Assembly (NCBI GenBank): GCA_024653875.1
Contig: JANLHE010000484.1
Coordinates: 1-33,031 of the forward strand
Length of the DNA: 33,031 bases
Source: Acidobacteriota bacterium
GTDB lineage: Bacteria > Acidobacteriota > Vicinamibacteria > Vicinamibacterales > SCN-69-37
Direction of reading: 5' to 3'
Part shown: positions 1-5,964 of the stretch, piece by piece
Layout of the letters: each line of letters begins with the position of its first letter
How positions within the stretch are numbered: the stretch's first letter is position 1
Translations under genes and position numbers: made by a program
Notes under the pieces: generated by a model
Told to the model about the DNA's origin: nothing
The model's input: the letters and a program-made list of their open reading frames with translations, nothing else
Databases searched by the model: none

Positions 1-17
1 GATTCCCTCCTCCGGCA
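1..17 (+). tRNA. 3' end of a tRNA-Leu gene (partial), probable attachment-site core
   Basis: The first bases read as the second half of a T-loop (GATT), the 3' T-stem strand CCCTC, the 3' acceptor strand CTCCGGC and discriminator A. The implied 5' acceptor strand, GCCGGAG, is the usual start of bacterial tRNA-Leu genes. CCA is not encoded; ATCC follows. P4-type integrases commonly insert phages at tRNA 3' ends, and such an integrase begins about 200 nt away reading away from this point. I infer that this is attL (or the tRNA-identical part of attP). The rest of the tRNA lies outside the window, so the identity rests on 17 bases. Confidence 0.55.
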
Positions 18-62
18 ATCCGTGCGTGCGCTCATAGCGCACCGTTGGCGCTCAATGGCGCG

Positions 63-68
63 TATAAT
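63..68 (+). promoter_or_regulatory. Possible -10 element (TATAAT) for the integrase gene
   Basis: A perfect TATAAT lies 145 nt upstream of the integrase GTG. No good -35 box sits 16-18 nt upstream (CACCGT at 17 nt). TTGGCG at 45-50 is too close, with a 12-nt spacer. This is a weak call on one hexamer, helped by its position between the tRNA end and int. Confidence 0.3.
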
Positions 69-148
69 CCGTCAAGAAATGCGAGGAAACATCAACGAAA
101 CTGGGCGCCATCGCCGCTCAAACCCGCTCACGGCTCACCGCGCGACAG

Positions 149-211
149 TGGCGGTAACTTTGGCGGTAACTTTGGCCCGCCCCGCCCGATCCGCCCGAGG
201 AGTTACCGCCA
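149..211. repeat. Three copies of TGGCGGTAAC: two direct, one inverted, around the int start
   Basis: TGGCGGTAAC occurs at 149-158 and 161-170 as a tandem 12-bp unit (TGGCGGTAACTT twice). Its exact reverse complement, GTTACCGCCA, is at 202-211, between the ribosome-binding site and the GTG start of the integrase. Repeated short sites beside int and the attachment core are typical of integrase arm sites or of operators for autoregulation. The assignment is inference; the repeats themselves are exact. Confidence 0.7.
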
Positions 212-212
212 C

Positions 213-1385
213 GTGCTCACAGACCGCTTTCTAGGCACCCTGCGGCCCCAGGCGAAGGCGAAGAAGTATCGGGACACCCACGGCCTCTATCTCCTGGTGG
301 GCCCGTCAGGCGGGCGCTGGTGGCGCTACGACTACCGGTTCCGCGGCAAGCGGAAAACGATCTCGCTGGGCGTCTATGGCCGCGTCTCGCTGAGACAGGC
401 CCGCGCCAAGCGGGAGGACGCCCGCCGGCAGCTCGACGCCGGCCACGACCCGAGCGTGCTCCGGCAGCAGGCCCGCTACGGGGTCGGCACCACGTTCGGC
501 TCAGTGGCCGACGCCTGGCTGACGAAGCGCACGCACGCGCTCGAGGCCATCACGGTCGGCAAGCTCCAGCACTATCTGGACCGGCATCTACTCCCGTCCC
601 TGAGAGACCGGCCCATCGCCAGCCTCACCGCGGCGGACCTGTTGCCCGTGCTGCTGGCCGTCGAGCGCGGCGGCCGGCACGAGACCGCCCATCGCGTGAA
701 ACAGATCACGGGCCAAATCTTCCGGTACGCCATTGCCAGCGGGCGCGCCACGCACGACCCCACGGCGAATCTGCGGGAGGCGCTGGCCCCGATCAGGGTC
801 CGGCATCATCCGGCCCTCACGGACCCGAAGGCCATCGGCGGACTGTTGCGGGCGCTGGACGGCGGCATCGGCTCGCCCGTGGTCGACGCAGCCCTGCAAC
901 TCGCCGCGCTCGTGTTCCTGCGGCCCGGGGAACTACGCAAGGCGGAATGGGCCGAGATCGATCTCGCCCGCGGGCTGTGGCGGATTCCAGGCCCGCGCAT
1001 GAAAATGCGGGACGCGCACTTGGTACCCTTAGCGCCGCAGGCTGTGACGATCTTGCAGCGGCTCTGGAAAGTCACCGGGGACGGCCGCCTCGTGTTCCCG
1101 TCCATGCGCTCGCCCAAGCGCCCGATCAGCGAGAACACGCTGAACGCCGGCCTTCGCCGGCTCGGCTACGACCAGCACACGATGACTTCGCACGGGTTTA
1201 GGACCATCGCGACGACGCACCTGAACGAACTCGGCTTCCCGCCCGATGTCATCGAACGGCAACTCGCGCACCAGGAACGCAACGCCGTCCGAGCCGCGTA
1301 CAACCGGGCGCAGCACGTCGAGGCGCGCACGGCCATGATGACCGCGTGGGCGAACTGGTTGGACGGGCTCAGGACGCAGCGGTAA
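213..1385 (+). CDS. int: P4-type tyrosine integrase
   Basis: Site-specific recombinase of 390 aa expected to insert and excise the element at a tRNA 3' end. The N-terminus matches the DUF4102 arm-binding domain (about residues 1-85, with WRYDYRFRGKRKTISLG). The catalytic domain keeps the full set: R237 in FLRPGELRKAEW, K264, H327 and R330 in SHGFR, H353 in QLAHQ, and nucleophile Y363 in AAYNRA. The GTG at 213 is chosen because GAGGAG lies 10 nt upstream and the DUF4102 domain begins there. The frame stays open back to an ATG at 45, but those 56 extra codons look non-coding and contain the tandem repeats. It is the only plus-strand gene, and its last 17 nt overlap the convergent gene, so late transcripts would be antisense to it. 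It appears intact. Confidence 0.95.
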   Translation: MLTDRFLGTLRPQAKAKKYRDTHGLYLLVGPSGGRWWRYDYRFRGKRKTISLGVYGRVSLRQARAKREDARRQLDAGHDPSVLRQQARYGVGTTFGSVADAWLTKRTHALEAITVGKLQHYLDRHLLPSLRDRPIASLTAADLLPVLLAVERGGRHETAHRVKQITGQIFRYAIASGRATHDPTANLREALAPIRVRHHPALTDPKAIGGLLRALDGGIGSPVVDAALQLAALVFLRPGELRKAEWAEIDLARGLWRIPGPRMKMRDAHLVPLAPQAVTILQRLWKVTGDGRLVFPSMRSPKRPISENTLNAGLRRLGYDQHTMTSHGFRTIATTHLNELGFPPDVIERQLAHQERNAVRAAYNRAQHVEARTAMMTAWANWLDGLRTQR

Positions 1386-1848
1386 AGTGTCGCTCGAACT
1401 TGGCGCGCATCGCGGCCTTCGCCGCTGCAACCTGACAGGCGCACGGGACGAAGATCGGCGCCGTCACCCACTGTCCCGTGACGCGATCCAATTCCGCCAT
1501 GGAAGACGGCGGCACGTAGCCGCACGCCGTACAGCCGTATTCAGCACTCAGGTTGTACCGGTGCGCCTTCGCCACACGCGACACCATGATCTCGCCACAA
1601 TGACACCGCCGCACACGATCCCAATACCACCGGGGATCGTCCCGGTGGCACTCCGGGCAATGACGCCACTCGTACCGGAAGCCGGGATCATCCGGCACGT
1701 CGCGCCTGTGAATTAGCTCACCGACGACCGCCTGCCACGTGTGCTCGCGCCCGACGCGGCCCTTGCACCACCGCCTAGTGTCCTTGGAAGCCCGATGACG
1801 CGGGCGGCACTCGCCACGATCTATGCACTCTCGGTGAGCGTCGGCCAT
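1369..1848 (-). CDS. Cys-rich, probably zinc-binding protein of unknown function
   Basis: A 159-aa protein with pairs typical of zinc ribbons: CPEC and CHCG in the middle, CTACGY further on and CAC near the C-terminus, plus scattered Cys/His in the first 35 residues. I do not recognise a named family. Start ATG 1848 is preferred over the TTG one codon upstream, because a purine-rich AGGGGGA lies about 7 nt before it. It is the last gene of the leftward operon and converges on int with a 17-nt overlap. An AT-rich TAATATATAG lies just upstream, but no -35 is convincing. A DNA- or RNA-binding role is possible but not shown. Confidence 0.75.
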   Translation of the reverse strand: MADAHRECIDRGECRPRHRASKDTRRWCKGRVGREHTWQAVVGELIHRRDVPDDPGFRYEWRHCPECHRDDPRWYWDRVRRCHCGEIMVSRVAKAHRYNLSAEYGCTACGYVPPSSMAELDRVTGQWVTAPIFVPCACQVAAAKAAMRAKFERHFTAAS

Positions 1849-2096
1849 CAAGGAATCCCCCTATATATTACGACAGCACCAACCGGCGACCGCGTACGGG
1901 AGCGCGCGGAGCATCACGGGATAAGTCTTAGCTTTCCGTCCTCGTGACGGTTTCTTTCCATCACGGGACGTTGAACGGCACGCTTGACTCTCGGGAACAT
2001 CGTGGCCTAAAGTGAAAAGCAGTCCACCGCGCGTCGGACGCGCCGTAATCGGCACATCCGAAGGACGCCCAGCCGAGAGGCGCGGGTTTGCTGCCT

Positions 2097-2127
2097 GGCC
2101 CCGATGACCCGAAAGGGTATCGGGGCT
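2097..2127 (+). terminator. GAAA-loop hairpin followed by a T-rich stretch
   Basis: GCCCCGAT (2098-2105) pairs with ATCGGGGC (2119-2126). After a single bulged G, ACCC pairs with GGGT, closing a GAAA tetraloop at 2111-2114. Reading on the plus strand, TGTCTTTC follows, a mediocre T-tract. It could end int-strand read-through; on the minus strand no T-tract follows. The hairpin is clear, but its role as a terminator is only a guess. Confidence 0.5.
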
Positions 2128-2154
2128 GTCTTTCGATAGCCCACACCGCTTCTG

Positions 2155-2198
2155 GGGCTGGATGGGACTTCTCCACGGCAAATGGACCCATCCAGCCC
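2155..2198. repeat. 12-bp perfect inverted repeat with a 20-nt loop
   Basis: GGGCTGGATGGG at 2155-2166 is the exact reverse complement of CCCATCCAGCCC at 2187-2198. It begins 8 nt downstream of the stop of the diphosphohydrolase-like gene on the minus strand, where it could stabilise or end the transcript. No T-run follows the stem on either strand, so intrinsic termination is not supported. Confidence 0.65.
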
Positions 2199-2205
2199 GA
2201 CTCGC

Positions 2206-2649
2206 TTACGGGACGTTGGCCGGCACGCCGAGCTGATCCCCGACCAGGACGCAGGCGCCGTTGAGCGAACCCGCCGTGTTGCCAACAACGGGCAACTGGG
2301 CTGATTTTGGTAAGTCGTCGAGTTCGGCCGGCAGCAGCCCCGCCGCGATGCGTGCCCTTGTTTCGATAAAGCAGAGCCAGTTCCACGCCGCCGCCGCCGC
2401 GTGATTTTCGTCGGCCTGGCCTTCCATCGCCGCGAACCCGTGGCGCATCGCGGAGTCCAGATAGCGCGACAATGGCTGCCCCTTTTCCCAGTTGCGATCG
2501 CCGTACTTTTTCGCGCCGCCTTCGAAATGTTGGGCCACCTGTCGAATCGCTCGCGTGGGGAGCAAGTCGAACCGGCCCTTCCCCTCCCGAACGTCCCGCA
2601 CCGATCCAGTCTGAAAGTGTTGCCGCTTACCTGAATCCTTGATCGTCAA
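2206..2649 (-). CDS. dATP/dGTP diphosphohydrolase N-terminal-domain protein (DUF5664-like)
   Basis: A 147-aa protein resembling the phage family described as dATP/dGTP diphosphohydrolase N-terminal domain (formerly DUF5664). Diagnostic stretches are GAKKYGDRNW at 45-54, SAMRH at 66-70 and DENHAAAAAWN at 80-90. These belong to an all-helical MazG-like fold in which the acidic and His residues would bind metal. Its likely job is hydrolysing purine deoxynucleotides, which would alter the pool for phage DNA synthesis; the reaction is inferred from the family. The TTG start has GGAG 7 nt upstream. The C-terminal 35 residues after the conserved part look unrelated to the domain. The 3' end is duplicated 245 bp further on. 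Confidence 0.75.
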   Translation of the reverse strand: MTIKDSGKRQHFQTGSVRDVREGKGRFDLLPTRAIRQVAQHFEGGAKKYGDRNWEKGQPLSRYLDSAMRHGFAAMEGQADENHAAAAAWNWLCFIETRARIAAGLLPAELDDLPKSAQLPVVGNTAGSLNGACVLVGDQLGVPANVP

Positions 2650-2673
2650 TTCCCGACTCCATTACAACCTTTG

Positions 2674-2880
2674 TTATTTTAGGGAGAGGCGCGGGCGGGC
2701 TCCTCGCCCTGGTGCCGGCGTCCGGCGCACATCTGGCAGCTCGGAAACAGACCCGGCACGGCCCGCGCCGTAACTTGTGTTCACACCTTCCGCGTCGTCC
2801 TCCGTGTCCGCCGCGCAGAACCCACTCAACATTCCTGTACGGCAGAACCAACAGGCGCACCACGTCGTGAGGCGGCACAC
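2674..2880 (-). CDS. Small Cys-rich protein
   Basis: A 68-aa frame starting at GTG 2880, one nucleotide after the stop of the metallophosphoesterase gene, with GAGAAGG about 9 nt upstream. The first 25 residues carry five Cys (one at position 2, then C8, C10, C13 and C22, including WFCRT), suggesting a small metal-binding knuckle. The remainder is Gly/Arg-rich. I chose this frame because it has GC-rich third positions and translational coupling. A competing frame (2627-2878) also holds Cys residues but has poor codon use and no ribosome-binding site. No known family recognised. Confidence 0.5.
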   Translation of the reverse strand: MCRLTTWCACWFCRTGMLSGFCAADTEDDAEGVNTSYGAGRAGSVSELPDVRRTPAPGRGARPRLSLK

Positions 2881-2881
2881 G

Positions 2882-4252
2882 TCACGCGACCTTCTCGCGC
2901 TTCTCGGGCACGGTGTACGTCGCCACGGCCACGTTGCCTTCGTCGCGGGACCAGACCAGCGCTTCTGCACTCCGGAGGTTGCCCACAAAGTGATTCTCGG
3001 AGTGCCACGCATCCGCACTGCACAGGGCCGGCGAAACGCGCACCCTTACGCCCATCAGTTCTTGGACTTTGAACTCGTGCGTGTGCCCAACGTGCGCCTC
3101 GCGGAACTGACTCGCTCCGAACTCGCGCGGGCGTTCCGTAGCCATTAGGAGCGGCAGACTAGACCGCTTGCCCTTATCCGAGTGGGTGTACAGCAGCAGG
3201 CTTTGCCCGTAGTGGACGTACTTGCGCGGGATCGGGTCGTTCATCACGGTCACGTCCGGCGTGTTGTGGTACAGGCACGCCAGCGAATCCCCGAGATGGA
3301 AGGCGGACAGCGCGTCATGGTTGCCCGGTACAATGACCACCGTGACCGGCGCAATCGGCCGCAACCGTTCGATCGCGTCCGCCATCAGCCGCCGGCCCAA
3401 GAGAAACGTCTTGTGGAACCGACTATCGGTGTCCAGCGGTGTACCGCTCGTGGTCGTCCCTTGCTTCGTATCCGCGTGGAAAAAGTCATTGCCCGCTGGG
3501 AAGACCACGCGCTCAAACTTGAACGCCGCAGTGCGGGCGATCAAAGCATCTAGCGCCTTCAGGAACAGGTCCGCCGCGATCTTGCTGTCGTAGTTCGCGC
3601 CGCCCGTCTCTGGCGCCCAGGCCAACTTACCCAGATGCAAGTCGGGAATGGAAATCTCCAGCATGTGCGGGCCGCTCGGCTGGCGCGTCACCGCCGGCCG
3701 CGGCGCAATCTGCTTCTTGGCATCGGCCACCAGATCGGCCAAGATCGCCTTGGTTTCGATGATCGGCGCGTTCCGCTTGAGCCACGCCTTCACCTGGAAC
3801 AGCGGCGTCGTGCTGACCGTGCCGTCCGGCGCTTTCGTCCCGACTTCCCACTTGTTCGCCACCCACCGCTCGATGATCCATTCGTCGGTGTCGATCTCGC
3901 ATACGCGCACGAGATCGGCCAGCGTGCGGACGTGAACCTGTGTGGTGCGGCTGACTTCGGCCGCGTCTCCGTGGACGGTCATCGAGGCCGACGGGATGCC
4001 AGCACTGGTGTCTGGAGGCCCAGACGCAATCGCCTCGACGCAGTCCATCCGGCGCGTATCGAAGCACGTCCGGCAGAACCCCTTGCCTTGACGTGAGCGC
4101 GGGTTCACCGGCCGGGATTGGCACAGCCGGCAGAGCTTGGGCGGTTTCTTGAGATCGGCCCCGCGCTCGGTCCAGCAGAGACGACAACTCGGGCGGTCGG
4201 CCCCTTTCAGCCCTCGACCGCAGGCGCACGGGACGCGCTTGTTCGTCGCCAT
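2882..4252 (-). CDS. Calcineurin-like metallophosphoesterase with Cys-rich N-terminus
   Basis: A 456-aa protein. Two CxxC-type clusters (C9/C11/C23/C26 and C41/C44/C60/C63) form a probable double zinc ribbon. A middle region around 105-180 includes DEWIIERW. The phosphoesterase domain has all expected metal ligands: D204 and H206 in PDLHLGK, GND at 254-256, GNHD at 310-313, H357 in THSD, and GHTH at 389-392. Such proteins hydrolyse phosphate mono- or diesters, often with Mn or Fe. The substrate here is unknown, and nucleic acid or cyclic nucleotide is possible. The ATG is preceded by GGAGGT and abuts the previous gene's stop. The zinc ribbon plus phosphoesterase layout suggests a nucleic-acid-directed enzyme, but that is inference. 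Confidence 0.88.
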   Translation of the reverse strand: MATNKRVPCACGRGLKGADRPSCRLCWTERGADLKKPPKLCRLCQSRPVNPRSRQGKGFCRTCFDTRRMDCVEAIASGPPDTSAGIPSASMTVHGDAAEVSRTTQVHVRTLADLVRVCEIDTDEWIIERWVANKWEVGTKAPDGTVSTTPLFQVKAWLKRNAPIIETKAILADLVADAKKQIAPRPAVTRQPSGPHMLEISIPDLHLGKLAWAPETGGANYDSKIAADLFLKALDALIARTAAFKFERVVFPAGNDFFHADTKQGTTTSGTPLDTDSRFHKTFLLGRRLMADAIERLRPIAPVTVVIVPGNHDALSAFHLGDSLACLYHNTPDVTVMNDPIPRKYVHYGQSLLLYTHSDKGKRSSLPLLMATERPREFGASQFREAHVGHTHEFKVQELMGVRVRVSPALCSADAWHSENHFVGNLRSAEALVWSRDEGNVAVATYTVPEKREKVA

Positions 4253-4600
4253 CTACCTCCCTAACCACGCCGCCAGATCGATCAGCGACGCGAACACGGG
4301 AATCCCGCGATTGAGCGCGAACTGCCGCTCGGTCTGTGTCCCTTGTGAGGCTTCCCAGTCGGACACGAGCAGCAGCGCATCGCACCGGCTCAATAGTTCG
4401 AGATCGCCCTCTAACCACACCCGATCCGGCAGCGTGTCTTGGAAGTGCGCGGAATTGAGATGCGGACATAGCGCCGTTGCGCCGAGTCGCCACACCTCGA
4501 GCGCGAGCGTTTCCGCCGCGCGCACGTTGACCGCGATGCCCCAGTGATCGGGCGCGCGAAACGGCCCGCCCACGTAGACCACGCGGTGCCGGTAGCTCAC
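4253..4600 (-). CDS. DUF4406-like protein (nucleoside deoxyribosyltransferase-like fold)
   Basis: A 115-aa protein with the pattern of DUF4406 and nucleoside 2-deoxyribosyltransferase-like folds: YVGGPFRA at the N-terminus, a helix beginning NVRAAET, the CPHLNSAHF strand-loop, WLEGDLELLSRCDALLLV, then SQGTQTERQFA. I chose GTG 4600 because it overlaps the stop of the previous gene by four bases (GTGA). The same frame continues upstream as low-complexity sequence that is antisense-like. The function in phages is not established; binding or modifying a nucleotide or sugar nucleotide is plausible. Together with the diphosphohydrolase-like gene it suggests nucleotide metabolism in this cluster. 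Confidence 0.75.
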   Translation of the reverse strand: MSYRHRVVYVGGPFRAPDHWGIAVNVRAAETLALEVWRLGATALCPHLNSAHFQDTLPDRVWLEGDLELLSRCDALLLVSDWEASQGTQTERQFALNRGIPVFASLIDLAAWLGR

Positions 4601-4740
4601 CGGATCGCCTGCAGGATCAGCAGCACAATCGCCACCGCGACGACCGCCACGGTCTGCCGGCGCAGATAGCGACAGCCCGGACAGAGCCGGCCCGCCTCCG
4701 CGTGGATGTCCCGGCAGGCCGGATTCGCGCAGCGTCTCAC
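4597..4740 (-). CDS. 47-aa zinc-knuckle plus transmembrane protein
   Basis: A short gene starting at GTG 4740, with stop TGA at 4597-4599. Residues 1-25 hold C4, C9, C20 and C23 (CANPAC, then CPGC), a compact four-Cys zinc site. Residues 31-45 are a continuous hydrophobic helix (VAVVAVAIVLLILQA). Both ends overlap their neighbours by four bases (GTGA), good evidence that it is translated. It would sit in the inner membrane with a small cytoplasmic metal-binding head. The function is unknown; its position beside the holin candidate suggests a lysis-linked or membrane role. Confidence 0.6.
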   Translation of the reverse strand: MRRCANPACRDIHAEAGRLCPGCRYLRRQTVAVVAVAIVLLILQAIR

Positions 4741-4961
4741 CAGGACCACCCGGCCCTAAGTCCGTACGTCCACCCGCTCGTCTTGTCCTTGGCGACGAAC
4801 GCAGAGGCCGTGCCCGCCTGTTTCCAGCGGACCCCGACCCCGGCGTACACGCCCTGATTCGTGACCGTGCCGCTGACCTGGCCGCGCCGGCCAACCGGCA
4901 CCTTTGTGACCTCCGTCGTCAGGTACTGCTCAGCCTGCGCGGAGATCGGCCCCGGCGTCAC
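4737..4961 (-). CDS. Hypothetical protein
   Basis: A 74-aa protein, GTG start overlapping the stop of the holin-like gene by four bases (GTGA). No signal peptide or membrane segment is clear. The sequence from about residue 25 (GRRGQVSGTVTNQGVYAGVG) alternates polar and hydrophobic residues with many Gly and aromatics, ending YGLRAGWSW. This resembles amphipathic beta strands, reminiscent of the last strands of an outer-membrane barrel, although it is far too short for a whole one. No family recognised. Confidence 0.6.
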   Translation of the reverse strand: MTPGPISAQAEQYLTTEVTKVPVGRRGQVSGTVTNQGVYAGVGVRWKQAGTASAFVAKDKTSGWTYGLRAGWSW

Positions 4962-5338
4962 TGGGCCGCCTGGCCGAAAGGGACCGACACGTCAACCTGC
5001 GACGATGCCGCGCCCTCGCTTGACTCCGGCAGCAGCGCGTGGATCATGTCCAGTGCCTTCTGCTGCGTCGTGCTGGGGTTGTTTCGCAACACGAAGTCCA
5101 CGGCGATCGCGAGCGTCTCCTTGGCCGTGAGCTTGCGGCCGCGCTTCTCGGCGTCGGCCCGCATCTCCGTGGCGAACTGAATCGCCAACTTCCCGATACC
5201 CAGGGCGCGATCGAGCTTGGCCTGATCCGCCTCGATGCCCCACTTCTTCATCAGCCGCCGCAGCCCTTCGGCCGCGAGCAGGATCACGAGCGGGCCCAAG
5301 GTCATCACGGCCGTTTCCATCAACTTGTTCCAGTCCAT
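4958..5338 (-). CDS. LLH-family holin candidate
   Basis: A 126-aa protein with one N-terminal transmembrane helix (about residues 10-25, VMTLGPLVILLAAEGL). It is followed by a charged helical domain (LAIQFATEMRADAEKRGRKLTAKETLAIAVDFVL), the arrangement of the LLH/phage_holin_6 family. Holins form lesions in the inner membrane to release or activate the endolysin. ATG 5338 has AAGGAG 8 nt upstream, one of the clearest ribosome-binding sites here, so it may be translated at a level of its own. It lies 4 kb downstream of the lytic transglycosylase, and the intervening small membrane proteins are competing holin candidates. Confidence 0.65.
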   Translation of the reverse strand: MDWNKLMETAVMTLGPLVILLAAEGLRRLMKKWGIEADQAKLDRALGIGKLAIQFATEMRADAEKRGRKLTAKETLAIAVDFVLRNNPSTTQQKALDMIHALLPESSEGAASSQVDVSVPFGQAAQ

Positions 5339-5404
5339 ATCGGTGTCTCCTTCGTGGCGTCGTCGGACGCCGTGGTTGTTACGTCAAATTGCGTAGCGGG
5401 TACG

Positions 5405-5767
5405 TCACTTGCCGTGCCCGCACAGGGCCGATCCGTCAGAATTGAGGATCGGGCATTCGCAGTGACTGGACACGTAATGCCCCTTGGCTGGATCGCGCTC
5501 GTCCGGTATCCATTGGGCCTTGGCCCAGCAGTGGACTGAGCACTCCCGCGGGTCGGGTTCGGTTTCACAGAGCGGATCGTCCGGCCCCACCATGCGCTTG
5601 CAGTGGCATTCGTGTTCCTTGTTCTTGGCGTCGGGCGAGCAAGTCCAGCCCTCAGGTGGACGCGCGTGCTGCCGCTGTCCGGGGTAACGCTCAGGCGGTT
5701 CTTGTCCCTGCGTCCCTGCGATCGGCACAAGCACAAGCAATACGATCGCGAGAAGTTGTCCCTTCAT
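5405..5767 (-). CDS. Secreted Cys-rich protein
   Basis: A 120-aa protein with a clear Sec signal peptide: MKGQ, a hydrophobic core of about 15 residues (LLAIVLLVLVPIAG), then polar TQGQ near the likely cleavage site. The mature part has eight Cys (including CHC and CEC) and several His, suggesting disulphide bonds in the periplasm. No lipobox Cys follows the hydrophobic core, so it is not an Rz1-like lipoprotein. ATG overlaps the preceding stop by four bases (ATGA). It could be a periplasmic lysis accessory, a superinfection-exclusion factor or a lysogenic-conversion protein; the sequence does not decide. Confidence 0.7.
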   Translation of the reverse strand: MKGQLLAIVLLVLVPIAGTQGQEPPERYPGQRQHARPPEGWTCSPDAKNKEHECHCKRMVGPDDPLCETEPDPRECSVHCWAKAQWIPDERDPAKGHYVSSHCECPILNSDGSALCGHGK

Positions 5768-5964
5768 GTCGTCCTCCGTTTGCGCCCCAGGCCGTTCGCC
5801 GGCAGCCCATACGCCCGCACAATCGACGAGATCCGCGCCTGCTTCAGCCCGACCATGAAGGCAATCGCCTGTTGGCTGTGGCCCTCACGCCACAGGTCGC
5901 AGATCGTCCGGTTCCGGTCGGCCAGATCGGCGTAGCGATTCACGCCGGCTGGGGCCGCGTGCAT
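5764..5964 (-). CDS. Small helix-turn-helix protein
   Basis: A 66-aa protein in which residues 16-54 form a helix-turn-helix of resolvase or sigma-70 region 4 type: RNRTICDLWREGHSQQAIA, a turn (FMVGL), then a recognition helix with RISSIVRAYG. The C-terminus is basic (GRKRRTT). It could be a transcription factor or a small terminase-like DNA binder, but its location in the lysis region favours local regulation. ATG 5964 directly follows the previous stop, and its own stop overlaps the next ATG. Confidence 0.65.
   Translation of the reverse strand: MHAAPAGVNRYADLADRNRTICDLWREGHSQQAIAFMVGLKQARISSIVRAYGLPANGLGRKRRTT

Larger units (their letters stand above)
1849..2205. other. Non-coding gap of 357 nt with two hairpins and a duplicated gene 3' end
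   Basis: This is the only long stretch of the window without a convincing gene. It contains a copy of the 3' end of the upstream gene (1961-1984), a GAAA-loop hairpin (2097-2127) and a 12-bp perfect inverted repeat (2155-2198). Several open frames cross it, but none has a ribosome-binding site, family resemblance or consistent codon use. CATCACGGGA also occurs twice (1912-1921 and 1960-1969). I could not match the region to a known riboswitch or small RNA. Confidence 0.6.
1961..2229 (-). repeat. Imperfect 24-bp direct repeats (1961-1984 and 2206-2229), offset 245 bp
   Basis: On the minus strand, 2229-2206 and 1984-1961 match at 20 of 24 positions. The first copy is the true end of the diphosphohydrolase-like gene (Val-Pro-Ala-Asn-Val-Pro-stop, TAA). 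The second encodes Val-Pro-Phe-Asn-Val-Pro-stop (TGA). The 245 bp from one copy to the other therefore look like an insertion or duplication that reproduced the gene's 3' end. Confidence 0.6.

Noticed and set aside
45..212. Upstream extension of the integrase to ATG 45
   Set aside because: The 56 extra codons contain the tandem 12-bp repeat and show no domain; GTG 213 has a good ribosome-binding site and begins just before the DUF4102 domain.
1849..2205. Known riboswitch or regulatory RNA class
   Set aside because: I compared the stems with the cobalamin, SAM and preQ1 patterns that I know and found no match.
2627..2878. Alternative frame with Cys residues overlapping the small Cys-rich gene
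   Set aside because: Poor third-position GC and no ribosome-binding site; the frame starting one base after the preceding stop is better supported.
2206..4600. Idea that the phage has 2-aminoadenine (Z) DNA
   Set aside because: Only a diphosphohydrolase-like gene is visible; no PurZ or matching polymerase lies in the window.
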